Source: Cellulomonas endophytica (lineage in GTDB: Bacteria; Actinomycetota; Actinomycetes; Actinomycetales; Cellulomonadaceae). Taken from it: a stretch of DNA of 64,000 nucleotides. Both the position numbers and the translations under genes were made by a program. Shown in pieces: positions 9,440-17,365 of this stretch (position 1 is its first letter; every line of letters begins with the position of its first letter). The notes beneath the pieces are model-generated. The model was not told where the DNA came from, searched no databases, and worked only from the letters and a program-made list of their open reading frames with translations. Location of the stretch: positions 1 to 64,000 of the forward strand of contig NZ_RWJX01000003.1 in NCBI RefSeq assembly GCF_004123805.1, read 5' to 3'.

Positions 9440-9512
9440 GGGCCTCTAGCTCAACCGGCAGAGCAGCGGACTTTTAATCCGCGGGTTGTGGGTTCGATCC
9501 CCACGGGGCCCA
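9440..9512 (+). tRNA. tRNA-Lys (anticodon TTT)
   Basis: A full cloverleaf is visible. The acceptor stem GGGCCTC pairs with GGGGCCC (one G-T pair). The D arm is GCTC...GAGC, the anticodon loop CTTTTAA gives TTT, and the T arm is GTGGG-TTCGATC-CCCAC. The discriminator is A at 9512, and CCA is not encoded. No second tRNA is adjacent, and no integrase or direct repeat marking an integration site is seen on either side. Confidence 0.96.
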
Positions 9513-9699
9513 CCGTCGTCCAGCACCACCCGGACCCTCCCGCCCGCAGCAGCGCTTGACGCGGCACCGGCCCACCGGCACGATGACGACGCCCACCCTT
9601 ACGACGTCGTAAACGTGCCGCCACCTGCACCACCGTCTCCGCCGGCCCCGTGCCGCCGCGGCGGTCCCGCGCGCCGCGGCACGGATCGGGAGACCCACC

Positions 9700-10665
9700 A
9701 TGAAGCTCACCTCCACGCCCCGTCTCGGCCGCACGGCCGCGTCGTTGGGGCTCGTGCTCGCCGCGACGCTGGCGGCGCCCGCCCTGGCCCCCGCGCCCGC
9801 GTCCGTGCCCGCGTCCGTCCCGGCGGCAGCGCCTGCGGCCGCGCCCGCGAAGCGCCCCGCGCCCGCCGCGACGAACGCGGTCGACCGGCACCACCCCGTC
9901 GTCCGCGAGGCCGCCGAGAACGCGCCGCAGTACACGGTGTACCGGCCGCTCGGCGTGCGCGGCGACCTCCCCGTCGTCGTCTGGGGCAACGGCGCCTGCA
10001 ACCACGCGACGGACATCGAGTACGTCACGGCCCTGTCCCTGCTGGCGTCGCACGGGTTCGTCGTCATCTCCGAGGGCTACTACGCCGGCGCCCCGGAGGG
10101 CGTCACCGGCGGCGTCCAGCCCGAGCTGCTCACGGGCGCGATCGACTGGGCCGAGAGGGCGGACCGGCGCGGGTACAACGACCTGAAGAAGTCGCTCGAC
10201 CTCTCGCGCGTCGCGCTCGCGGGGCACTCCTGCGGCGGCATCGAGGCGCTCGTCGCCGGCGACGACCCGCGCGTCGACGCCGTGCTCTCGCTCAACAGCG
10301 GCTTCTTCCCGGACGCGGGCATCTTCGGGTACGGGCGCGAGGAGCTGGCGGAGCTGCACGCGCCGGTGCTCTTCGTCGACGGCGGGCCGGAGGCGATCGA
10401 GTACCAGAACAGCCGGGACAACTACGCCCTCGTCACCGTCCCCGCGATCGCGGCGAGCGCCGAGGACGCCCAGCACACGGGGCTGTGGCACAACACGCGC
10501 GACGACGCGGCGGACAGCACCATCGCGCTCGAGGCCGACGTCGTCGTGACCAACTACCTCGACTTCGTCCTCAACGGCAACGCCGCCGCACGGGACTACT
10601 TCCTCGGGACCTCGCCCGGCCTCGCCGCCGTGCCGGGCTGGACGGTGGAGAGCCGGAACTACTGA
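9700..10665 (+). CDS. Secreted alpha/beta hydrolase (dienelactone hydrolase/cutinase-like fold)
   Basis: The 321-residue protein begins with a signal peptide and an Ala/Pro-rich low-complexity stretch up to about residue 60, then a hydrolase domain. The nucleophile elbow GHSCGG (Ser in G-H-S-C-G) lies near residue 178. VVVWGNGACN near 94 probably forms the oxyanion region, and APVLFVDGG plus HNTRDD near 230-270 are candidates for the acid and His of the triad. It resembles secreted esterases/lipases of actinomycetes (Chlorophyllase/PET-hydrolase-like fold), but the substrate is not evident. An ATG start follows 187 bases after the tRNA. The gene converges on ykoC, with a shared hairpin between them. 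Confidence 0.85.
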   Translation: MKLTSTPRLGRTAASLGLVLAATLAAPALAPAPASVPASVPAAAPAAAPAKRPAPAATNAVDRHHPVVREAAENAPQYTVYRPLGVRGDLPVVVWGNGACNHATDIEYVTALSLLASHGFVVISEGYYAGAPEGVTGGVQPELLTGAIDWAERADRRGYNDLKKSLDLSRVALAGHSCGGIEALVAGDDPRVDAVLSLNSGFFPDAGIFGYGREELAELHAPVLFVDGGPEAIEYQNSRDNYALVTVPAIAASAEDAQHTGLWHNTRDDAADSTIALEADVVVTNYLDFVLNGNAAARDYFLGTSPGLAAVPGWTVESRNY

Positions 10666-10672
10666 CGGCGGT

Positions 10673-10709
10673 GCCCGGGGCGGACCGGCACCCGCCGTCC
10701 GCCCCGGGC
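10673..10709. terminator. Bidirectional hairpin terminator between the hydrolase gene and ykoC
   Basis: A perfect 13-base inverted repeat (GCCCGGGGCGGAC and its complement) with an 11-base loop lies between two convergent genes. There is no T tract, as is common for actinobacterial terminators. Confidence 0.75.
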
Positions 10710-10735
10710 CCCCGGGCCGTCCGCACCCGTCGCGC

Positions 10736-11539
10736 TCACCGCGTCAGCGTGCCGGGCCCCTCGAGCAGCCCGAGGGCGGCGCTCGTCGCCAGCACCGCTG
10801 CGAGGGGGGCGAGCACGGCGACGACGAGCACCGCGTCGCCGCGGGTCAGCGGCACGGGCCGCCAGGTGGTCCGCGGCGCCAGGCCCAGCCCGCGCGACTC
10901 CAGCGCCTGCGCCATCCGCTCCCCCTTGCGCAGCGACACCACCAGGAGCCCGAACACCACCCCGAGGTGGTGCCGCGGCCCGAGCGCCGGGCGCCCGTCG
11001 CGGCGCAGCGGCGCGCGGACGGCGTGGGCGTGCTGCAGCAGCGTCCACTCGCGCGGCATCTCCTCGAGCATCCGGTAGCCGGCGAGCACCGCGTAGGTGA
11101 CCCGGGGACCGAGGCGGGCGTGCTGGTGCAGGCTCGTCATGAGCGCGACGCCGTCGGTGGAGAGCACGAACCCGAGCGCCAGCACCCCGACGAGGAGCGT
11201 GCGGGCCGCCAGGGCGACGCCGAGCGCGAGGCCCTCCCGCGTGACGACGAGCGGGCCCGCCGCCGCCAGCAGCGTCCCGGACCGGGACAGCGCGTTCACG
11301 ACGAGCACGCCCGCGGCGAACGCGACGAACGGCACGTGCGCCAGCAGGAGGGTCCGGGCGGGCGCCCGCGTCGCGACGGCGACCCCGACCAGCGCGAGCC
11401 CGTAGAGCACCGCCGGAGTCACGGGGTCGAGGACGAGGAGCGCGACGAGCGACACCAGGGTGAGCAGCGCGAGCTTCACGGTCGGGTCGCGGCGCGCCAG
11501 CGGCGACGGGACGACCTGCCGCAGGGGCGACGCGCTCAC
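10736..11539 (-). CDS. ykoC: Energy-coupling factor transporter T component YkoC
   Basis: The 267-residue integral membrane protein has about six hydrophobic segments between residues 20 and 262. The two coupling-helix motifs expected of EcfT proteins appear as EEMPREWTLLQHAHAVR near 150-170 and LRKGERMAQALESRGL near 205-220 (the A-R-G/S-R-G type). It joins the S component to the ATPase. The GTG start at 11539 overlaps the ATPase stop. It is the last gene of the ykoFEDC operon, so the expected substrate is thiamine or its pyrimidine precursor HMP. Confidence 0.92.
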   Translation of the reverse strand: MSASPLRQVVPSPLARRDPTVKLALLTLVSLVALLVLDPVTPAVLYGLALVGVAVATRAPARTLLLAHVPFVAFAAGVLVVNALSRSGTLLAAAGPLVVTREGLALGVALAARTLLVGVLALGFVLSTDGVALMTSLHQHARLGPRVTYAVLAGYRMLEEMPREWTLLQHAHAVRAPLRRDGRPALGPRHHLGVVFGLLVVSLRKGERMAQALESRGLGLAPRTTWRPVPLTRGDAVLVVAVLAPLAAVLATSAALGLLEGPGTLTR

Positions 11540-13347
11540 GGGACGGCCCGGTCCAGCGCGCGCAGCGCGGGCCCGAGCGCGCCCTCCGCCTCGTGGGCCA
11601 GGAGCCACGCGACGAGCGGCGGGAGGACCAGCCCGGCGCGGGACAGGACGGCGTCGTCGCGCAGCACGGCGGCGGTCCGCCCGTCGGCGAGCACCCGGCC
11701 GTCGCCGAGCACGACGACGCGGTCGGCCAGGCCCGCGACGGTGCGCAGGTCGTGGCTGGACAGCACCACCGCGGTGCCCTCCGCCGCCGCCGCGCGCAGG
11801 ACAGCGGTGGTGGCGACCGTGTCACGGCGGTCGAGGCCGAGGGTGGGCTCGTCGGCCAGCAGGACCGGGCGGCGGTGGGCCAGCATCGCCGCGAGGCTCA
11901 GGCGCCGCTTCTCCCCGCCCGAGAGCCGGAAGGGGTTCGCGTCCGCCAGGTGCTCGAGGCGGTGCCGGCGCAGCAGCCCCGGCACGGCCGCGGCGGCCTG
12001 CGCGCCCAGGCCGTGCGTGACCTCCGCGGCGACGGTGTGCGCGACGAAGCCGTGCTCGGCGTGCTGCAGCACGAGCCCGGCCCGCGGTCCGTCCACGCGC
12101 CCTGCCAGCGGGGCCAGCAGGCCGGCGAGCGTGAGCAGCAGCGTCGTCTTGCCGACGCCGTTCGCGCCGAGCAGCGCCACGACCTCCCCCGGCCGGACCG
12201 CGAGGTCGAGCCCGTGCAGGACGGCGGCGCCGGGACGGCGACGGTCCTCGCGCCGCCCGACGGACAGCCCGCGCGCCACCAGGACCGGCTCGGCGTCCGG
12301 CTCGGGCCCGGGCCCTGGCCCGGGCCCTGGCCCCGGCTCACGCCCGGGTCGCGACAGGGCGCCGTCGCGACCGTCCGTCCCGCCGGCGCACCGGTGCAGC
12401 AGCGCACGGTTGGCCTCGGCCGCCAGGCCGCCCGCGGCGCCGGTGAGGGCCAGCAGCTCCACGTCGAGCGGCAGCCAGAGGCCCGCCGCGTGGAGGCGGG
12501 CGGCGGCGTCCCGGAGCACCGTCGCGGTGGGGCCGTCCGCGACCACGGTGCCGTCCTCGCCGAGCACGAGCGCACGGGCCGGCAGCCCGTCGACCCCGGC
12601 CTCCCCCGCCCACTCGTCGAGCCGGTGCTCCACGAGCACGACCGCCGGGCGGGGCGCCGCTGCCCCTGCCGGGCCTCCGGCCGTCGTGCCGTCGCCGCGC
12701 ACCGCTCCCTCCACCGCGGCGCGGACGGACCGCACGCCGGCCGGGTCGAGCATGGACGTCGGCTCGTCGAGCAGCAGCACCCGCGGACCCGTCACCAGCG
12801 CCGCGGCGAGCGCGACCCGCTGCAGCTCACCGCCGGACAGGCCCGCGGTCCGCCGGTGCCGCAGCGCGCCGGCGCCGACGCCCGCGAGCGCGGCGTCCAC
12901 CCGGTCGTCGATCTCCCCCGCCGGCACGCCGTGGTTCTCCAGCGGCAGCGCCACCTCCCCCTCGACGGTGGGCAGGCAGACCGCGGAGGCCGGGTCCTGC
13001 GCGAGCACGCCGAGGTGCCGCGACCGCTCGACCACGCAGGTGCGGGCCGTCGCCGTGCCCGCGACGAGCACCTCACCGGTCAGGTCGGCGTGCACCGCGT
13101 GCGGCACCACCCCGGTGACGACCTGCAGCACCGTCGACTTGCCGGACCCGGACGGGCCGAGGACGACCACCTCGTCGCCCGGGGCGACCCGCAGCGTCAC
13201 CCCGCGCAGCGCGGGCTCGGGCCGCCGGGGGAACCGGACGCCCACGTCGCGCAGCACGACGACGTCCTCGCCCCCGTCCGGCGCCGCGGCGGACGGCCTC
13301 CTGTCGACGACGACCCCCTCCGGCCGGGCGGGCCGGGCCGCGCTCAC
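11536..13347 (-). CDS. ykoD: Tandem ECF ATPase YkoD (two fused ATP-binding domains)
   Basis: The 603-residue protein contains two complete ABC domains. Domain 1 has Walker A GPSGSGKST near 62, signature LSGGELQRV and Walker B VLLLDEPTSMLDP. Domain 2 has GANGVGKTT near 392, LSGGEKRRLSL and VLLADEPTLGLDRR. The domains are joined by a Gly-Pro repeat linker encoded at about 12300-12345. This is the usual YkoD layout, replacing separate EcfA1 and EcfA2 subunits. The GTG at 13347 overlaps the ykoE stop and the 3' end overlaps the ykoC start, so subunit synthesis is coupled. Confidence 0.93.
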   Translation of the reverse strand: MSAARPARPEGVVVDRRPSAAAPDGGEDVVVLRDVGVRFPRRPEPALRGVTLRVAPGDEVVVLGPSGSGKSTVLQVVTGVVPHAVHADLTGEVLVAGTATARTCVVERSRHLGVLAQDPASAVCLPTVEGEVALPLENHGVPAGEIDDRVDAALAGVGAGALRHRRTAGLSGGELQRVALAAALVTGPRVLLLDEPTSMLDPAGVRSVRAAVEGAVRGDGTTAGGPAGAAAPRPAVVLVEHRLDEWAGEAGVDGLPARALVLGEDGTVVADGPTATVLRDAAARLHAAGLWLPLDVELLALTGAAGGLAAEANRALLHRCAGGTDGRDGALSRPGREPGPGPGPGPGPEPDAEPVLVARGLSVGRREDRRRPGAAVLHGLDLAVRPGEVVALLGANGVGKTTLLLTLAGLLAPLAGRVDGPRAGLVLQHAEHGFVAHTVAAEVTHGLGAQAAAAVPGLLRRHRLEHLADANPFRLSGGEKRRLSLAAMLAHRRPVLLADEPTLGLDRRDTVATTAVLRAAAAEGTAVVLSSHDLRTVAGLADRVVVLGDGRVLADGRTAAVLRDDAVLSRAGLVLPPLVAWLLAHEAEGALGPALRALDRAVP

Positions 13348-13997
13348 CGCAGGCCGCCCGCCCGGCCGATCGCGTAGTTCTCGACGACGCCCGTGCGGAC
13401 CACGGCGCGCACGAGCACCCGTGCGAGCAGGCCGCCGAGCACCAGGCCGGAGAGCACCTGGAGCCCGAGCCGCAGCGCGAACAGGTCCTGCCCGTACCAG
13501 CCGGACCGGAAGGCGCTCCAGAAGAAGACGAGCGCCGCACCCAGGAGGCCGGAGACCGCGAACACGCCCCACCCGAACCGGCGGTACCGGGTGAGCGCGA
13601 ACGGCAGCTCGCTGCCGGCCCCCTGGAGGACCGCGGCCACGAGGAGCAGCGGCCCCACGGGCGAGCCGAGGAACGCGAACTCGACCACGGCCGCGAGCAC
13701 CTCCGCGACCACGCCCGCGAACGGTCGCCGCACGATCGCGACCGCGACGGGCGCGACGAGGAGCCAGCCGCCGAGCAGCAGGTGCTGCGCGAGGTCGCCG
13801 GCCGGCCCCATGAGCAGCGCCAGCCCGTTCCACGCCTGCACGAGCGCCCAGTAGGCGAAGCCGAAGACGACGCCGAGCACCACGACGAGGACGAGGTCCT
13901 TCAGCGCCCAGGCCCGGGTCGGGGCGGGCCCGGCGGCAGCGGACCCGGCCGGGGCCGCGGGCACGGTCGCCCCGCCGGCGGCGCCGTCGCGGCTCAC
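13344..13997 (-). CDS. ykoE: ECF transporter S component YkoE (thiamine/HMP-specific)
   Basis: The 217-residue membrane protein has a short Ala-rich start and about five or six hydrophobic helices. LKDLVLVVVLGVVFGFAYW begins helix 1, and conserved-looking ELPFALTRYRRFGWG and GWYGQDLF segments sit in loops, as in the YkoE family. It is the substrate-binding unit. The GTG at 13997 overlaps the ykoF stop. The assignment to thiamine or HMP rests on the ykoF neighbour and the TPP riboswitch upstream. Confidence 0.9.
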   Translation of the reverse strand: MSRDGAAGGATVPAAPAGSAAAGPAPTRAWALKDLVLVVVLGVVFGFAYWALVQAWNGLALLMGPAGDLAQHLLLGGWLLVAPVAVAIVRRPFAGVVAEVLAAVVEFAFLGSPVGPLLLVAAVLQGAGSELPFALTRYRRFGWGVFAVSGLLGAALVFFWSAFRSGWYGQDLFALRLGLQVLSGLVLGGLLARVLVRAVVRTGVVENYAIGRAGGLR

Positions 13998-14659
13998 GCG
14001 GCGGCCCCGCTCGGGGAGCCGACGGAGACCGTGAGGTGGGTGACGACGTGCGCGACGTGCGCCCCCACCTCGGCCCAGGCGTCGGCCGCGGTGGCCAGCA
14101 CGTCGGCGAGGTCGCCGGACAGGCGGGTGGCGTAGTGGGCGGCGCCGGTGGCGGTGCCGCGGTCCCGGGCACGGGCGATCGCGCGCTCGATGTGCTCCAT
14201 GTGGTCGCCGGCGGCGCTGCCCCCGTCCAGCAGCGGGTACAGCGACCACTGCGCGGTGGCGGCGAGCCCCGTCGGCGGCAGCGCGACCGGCTCCGCGGCG
14301 GGCAGGCCCGTCACCGCGAGGTCGCAGCCCACCTCGCCGGGGCAGCCGCGCGAGAGCAGGACGTGGGCGACGACGTGCCCGCCGCCCGTCCGGCGCGAGG
14401 CGGCCGTGACGACGCCGGCGAGGTAGCCGACGAGACGCCCCTCCGCCGGGGCCTCGCGGGCGCCGACGTAGGTGCTCACGTCGTCGGTCTCCAGGACGAG
14501 GCCCTCGGCCAGGCCGGCCGCCTCGGCGTCCGCCAGCGCGCCCAGGACGACGGCGACGAAGTCGTCCGTGTGGGGGTGCAGGCTGAACCGCATCCCGATG
14601 CCGAGCGCCTGCGGCGTGGGCTCCGTCGTGCTCGTCGCGGGCATGGTCGTCGTGCTCAT
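13994..14659 (-). CDS. ykoF: Thiamine/HMP-binding protein YkoF
   Basis: The 221-residue cytoplasmic protein has two related halves: the first contains GMRFSLHPHTDDF, the second GLAATAQWSLYPL. This matches the two ferredoxin-like repeats of the YkoF fold, which binds the HMP part of thiamine. It is the first gene of the riboswitch-controlled operon and its ATG follows a GGAGAGGGA ribosome-binding site. A role as ligand chaperone or sensor for the transporter is known only in outline for the family. Confidence 0.88.
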   Translation of the reverse strand: MSTTTMPATSTTEPTPQALGIGMRFSLHPHTDDFVAVVLGALADAEAAGLAEGLVLETDDVSTYVGAREAPAEGRLVGYLAGVVTAASRRTGGGHVVAHVLLSRGCPGEVGCDLAVTGLPAAEPVALPPTGLAATAQWSLYPLLDGGSAAGDHMEHIERAIARARDRGTATGAAHYATRLSGDLADVLATAADAWAEVGAHVAHVVTHLTVSVGSPSGAAA

Positions 14660-14726
14660 GGCGGTCCCTCTCCAGGGCCCGCGGGTGCGTGCGAGACCGG
14701 TCGACGCGCACGTCGACCGGTGCCCT

Positions 14727-14810
14727 GCTCCCTACGCCGGTACGAACCGGATCAGGTGTACGGGTCTGCGGACGGTCCGCACTCTCAGCGCTCCTCAGCG
14801 CTCCCCGGGG
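14727..14810 (-). promoter_or_regulatory. TPP riboswitch controlling ykoFEDC
   Basis: On the minus strand the thi-box core is clear: CTGAGA (complement of the bases around 14782-14787) in the pyrimidine-sensing arm, then ACCTGATCCGGTTCGTACC and GGCGTAGGGA in the pyrophosphate-sensing arm. Together they make the three-way junction element. It lies 68 bases before the ykoF start, so TPP binding would most likely shut off translation or transcription of the uptake operon. Confidence 0.95.
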
Positions 14811-14819
14811 GTGCGGCCG

Positions 14820-14848
14820 AACCTAGCGACGGCCCCGGGCGGTGTCCA
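14820..14848 (-). promoter_or_regulatory. Promoter of the riboswitch-ykoFEDC operon
   Basis: On the minus strand, TGGACA (14843-14848) and TAGGTT (14820-14825) are separated by 17 bases. This places the transcript start about 5-10 bases before the riboswitch. Both boxes are close to the housekeeping sigma-factor consensus. Confidence 0.75.
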
Positions 14849-14968
14849 CCGGCGCCACCACCCGTACCGAGCGGTGGACACCCGGCGGCGCCGGGGCGAG
14901 CCTGACGGCATGGAGTACCCCACCTCGGCCGCTCCGGCCTGTCCGTCTCCCGCCTGTGCCTGGGCACG

Positions 14969-15880
14969 ATGAACTTCGGGCCCCACACGCCCGAGCCCGA
15001 CGCGCACGCGATCCTCGACGCCGCCCACGAGCACGGCATCAACTTCGTCGACACGGCCAACCGGTACGGCGGCGAGCTCGGGGCCGGCGCGACGGAGTCC
15101 ATCCTCGGGCGCTGGTTCGCGCAGGGCGAGGGCCGCCGCGAGCGCACCGTGCTCGCCACGAAGCTCTACGGCGCGATGTCGGAGTGGCCGAACGACGAGA
15201 AGCTGTCCGCGCTGAACATCCGCCGCGCGCTCGACGCGAGCCTGCAGCGGCTGCAGACGGACCACGTCGACCTCTACCAGTTCCACCACGTCGACCGGGG
15301 CACGCCGTGGGACGAGATCTGGCAGGCGATGGAGGTGGCCGTCGCGCAGGGCAAGGTGCTGTACGCGGGGAGCAGCAACTTCGCCGGCTGGCACCTGGCG
15401 ACCGCGCAGGAGCACGCCCGCCGTCGGGGCTACACCGGCCTGGTGAGCGAGCAGTCGATCTACAACCTGCTGACGCGCGACATCGAGCTCGAGGTCATCC
15501 CGGCCGCGCAGCACAACGGCATCGGGATCATCCCGTGGTCGCCGCTGCAGGGCGGCCTCCTCGGGGGCGTCGTCCGCAAGGAGCGCGACGGGAAGCGGCG
15601 CACGGAGGGCCGCGCGAAGGAGGCGCTCGAGCAGCACCGCGGGGCGATCGAGGCCTTCGAGGACCTCGCCGACGAGCTCGGGCAGGAGCCCGGGGACGTC
15701 GCGCTCGCGTGGCTGCTGCACCAGCCCGCCGTCACCGCGCCGATCATCGGCCCCCGCACGCGCGAGCAGCTCGACGCGGGCGTCCGCGCGCTCGACGTGA
15801 CGCTCGACGAGGCCACGCTCGCCCGCCTCGACGAGATCTTCCCGGGCCGCCGTACCGCCCCGGAGGACTACGCCTGGTGA
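14969..15880 (+). CDS. Aldo/keto reductase, N-terminus probably frameshifted
   Basis: The 303 residues readable from ATG 14969 cover most of an NADPH-dependent AKR barrel: INFVDTANRYGG (catalytic Asp and Tyr), ATKLYG (Lys), YQFHHVD (His) and a C-terminal IIGPRTREQLD NADPH-binding segment. The family's usual opening, ending in LGRSGLSVSRLCLGTMNFG, is encoded in the same frame directly upstream (14921-14968) but has no start codon. The natural ATG at 14910 is one base out of frame. Either one base is missing near 14918-14921 or translation starts at 14969 without the first strand. The gene diverges from the ykoFEDC promoter and ends in a hairpin. Confidence 0.85.
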   Translation: MNFGPHTPEPDAHAILDAAHEHGINFVDTANRYGGELGAGATESILGRWFAQGEGRRERTVLATKLYGAMSEWPNDEKLSALNIRRALDASLQRLQTDHVDLYQFHHVDRGTPWDEIWQAMEVAVAQGKVLYAGSSNFAGWHLATAQEHARRRGYTGLVSEQSIYNLLTRDIELEVIPAAQHNGIGIIPWSPLQGGLLGGVVRKERDGKRRTEGRAKEALEQHRGAIEAFEDLADELGQEPGDVALAWLLHQPAVTAPIIGPRTREQLDAGVRALDVTLDEATLARLDEIFPGRRTAPEDYAW

Positions 15881-15884
15881 CGAC

Positions 15885-15927
15885 CGCCCGCCGGCCCGGG
15901 CCCCGACCGGGCCGGGGTCGGCGGGCG
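15885..15927. terminator. Hairpin between convergent aldo/keto reductase and TetR genes
   Basis: Outer arms CGCCCGCCG and CGGCGGGCG enclose a second G/C-rich stem. It sits 5 bases after one stop and 9 bases after the other, so it can serve both genes. Confidence 0.65.
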
Positions 15928-15935
15928 CCCGCCCG

Positions 15936-16478
15936 TCACGACGGCCGCTCCCGGTCCGACGACAGCCCCGCGACGAGGTGGGCGAGCCCGTAGTCGAAGG
16001 CCTCCTCCACGCTGCCCCCGAGCCGGAAGGCCCCGGCCAGCTCCATCGTGAGGAACCCGGTCACCCACGCGGTGACGAGCCGGGCCGCGGCGAGCGCGTC
16101 GTCGGGGCCGACGAGGGCCTCCGTCGCCCGCAGCACGGGTCCGGCGGCGCGCGCCAGGGCGTCGGGGTCGGCCCCGGCCGACATCGCGAGCCGGAAGCCC
16201 GCCGGCCGCTCCTGCGCGAAGGCGCGGAACCCCCGGGCCACGGCCTCGAGCGTCGCCGGGGCCGCGACGAGCCGCGCGGTGAGGTCGTCCACCGTGGCGA
16301 CGACCACGAGCTCGAGGAGCGCGTCCCGGTCCCGGACCCGCTTGTAGAGGGACGGCGCCTTCACGCCGACGCGTGAGGCGACCGCCTGCATCGTCAGCCC
16401 CGCGGGCCCCTCGTGCTCCAGCAGGTCCCTCCCCGCGGCGACGATCGCGTCCAACGAGGTGCGCTCGGGCGTCGGCAT
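15936..16478 (-). CDS. TetR/AcrR family repressor with WHG-type ligand domain
   Basis: The 180-residue protein has an N-terminal TetR helix-turn-helix (LTMQAVASRVGVKAPSLYKRVRDRDALLELV) at about residues 28-60. An all-helical ligand domain follows, with the TAWVTGFLTMELAGAF helix near 140 seen in the WHG subgroup. It is divergent from the metallo-hydrolase gene, and the gap contains two identical-type inverted repeats that are its likely operators, so autoregulation and control of the hydrolase are predicted. The inducer is unknown. Confidence 0.9.
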   Translation of the reverse strand: MPTPERTSLDAIVAAGRDLLEHEGPAGLTMQAVASRVGVKAPSLYKRVRDRDALLELVVVATVDDLTARLVAAPATLEAVARGFRAFAQERPAGFRLAMSAGADPDALARAAGPVLRATEALVGPDDALAAARLVTAWVTGFLTMELAGAFRLGGSVEEAFDYGLAHLVAGLSSDRERPS

Positions 16479-16497
16479 CGTGGACTCCCTCTCCGAA

Positions 16498-16536
16498 GGC
16501 TATTGACGTTAGCCATCAAGGCTACGTACCGTAGCC
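16498..16536. promoter_or_regulatory. Twin TetR operators overlapping divergent promoters
   Basis: Two perfect inverted repeats GGCTA-N7-TAGCC lie at 16498-16514 and 16520-16536, with centres exactly 22 bases apart. On the plus strand, TTGACG (16503-16508) and TACCGT (16527-16532) with an 18-base spacer form the hydrolase promoter; operator 1 covers its -35 box and operator 2 its -10 box. On the minus strand, TAACGT (16507-16512) could be the -10 of the repressor gene. Confidence 0.8.
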
Positions 16537-16594
16537 ATGTCTACCAGCGCCACCCCCGCCGCACCCGGCGGGGCACCCCCACGAGGAGATCGCC

Positions 16595-17323
16595 ATGGAG
16601 CTCGGACCGCACCTGCGCCGCATCGGGAACGACGTCGTCGCCGTGCACCTCGTCGTCACCGACGAGGGCGTCACCGTGATCGACGCCGGGCTGCCCGGGC
16701 ACTGGCGGGAGCTCGTCGCCGAGCTCGCCGCGGTCGGTCGCACGCCCGACGACGTGCGCGGGGTGGTCCTCACGCACGGCGACTCCGACCACGTGGGCTT
16801 CGCCGAGCGCCTGCGCCGCGAGCACGGCGTGCCGATCCACGTGCACGCGGCCGACGCCGACCGCGCCCGGGGCGCGAAGGCACCGGGCACCAGCTGGGGC
16901 GCCTGGCGGCCCGGCCCCACCCTGGGCTTCCTGGCCTACTCCGCGCGTCGCGGGGGCCTGCGGCCGTCGCACCCGTCCGAGGTGGTGGAGGTGGCGGACG
17001 GGGACGTGCTGGACCTGCCCGGCGCCCCGCGGGTCATCGGCCTGCCCGGCCACTCCCCGGGCAGCATCGCCGTGCACGTGCCCGTCGCCGACGCCGTCTT
17101 CGTCGGCGACGCCCTCACGACGCGGCACGTGCTGACGGGCCGCACGGGCCCCGCGCCCGCGCCCTTCACGGACGACGCCGCGGCGGCGCTGCGCTCGCTG
17201 GACCGGCTCGCCGACGTCGCCGCCGGCTGGGTGGTCCCGGGGCACGGCGCGCCGTGGCGCGGCACGCCGGCGGCCGCCGCGGAGCTCGTCCGCGCGGCCG
17301 CGCGGGAGGCCTCCGCCCTCTGA
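16595..17323 (+). CDS. Metallo-beta-lactamase fold hydrolase
   Basis: The 242-residue protein has the metal-binding motif HGDSDH near residue 65, a variant of HxHxDH with Asp at the second position. It also has GLPGHSPGS near 150 (third His), VFVGDALTT (bridging Asp) and VVPGHGAP near 215 (last His). It is a probable zinc hydrolase of unknown substrate, possibly a lactonase or thioesterase. The ATG follows a GAGGAG ribosome-binding site. It is divergently paired with, and probably repressed by, the TetR protein, so it likely answers a small inducing molecule. Confidence 0.88.
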   Translation: MELGPHLRRIGNDVVAVHLVVTDEGVTVIDAGLPGHWRELVAELAAVGRTPDDVRGVVLTHGDSDHVGFAERLRREHGVPIHVHAADADRARGAKAPGTSWGAWRPGPTLGFLAYSARRGGLRPSHPSEVVEVADGDVLDLPGAPRVIGLPGHSPGSIAVHVPVADAVFVGDALTTRHVLTGRTGPAPAPFTDDAAAALRSLDRLADVAAGWVVPGHGAPWRGTPAAAAELVRAAAREASAL

Positions 17324-17365
17324 CGCCCGGCCCGCCCCCGGCGGGACGCGCCCCTCGTCGGGCGG

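Noticed and set aside
4388-9559. A very long open frame on the plus strand opposite the RHS gene
   Set aside because: It is Arg/Gly/Val-rich without domains, and is the complement of a high-G+C coding frame whose minus-strand product has a signal peptide and RHS repeats.
9440-9600. Integration site at tRNA-Lys next to the toxin locus
   Set aside because: No integrase and no repeated tRNA 3' end were seen within the toxin region or beyond it.
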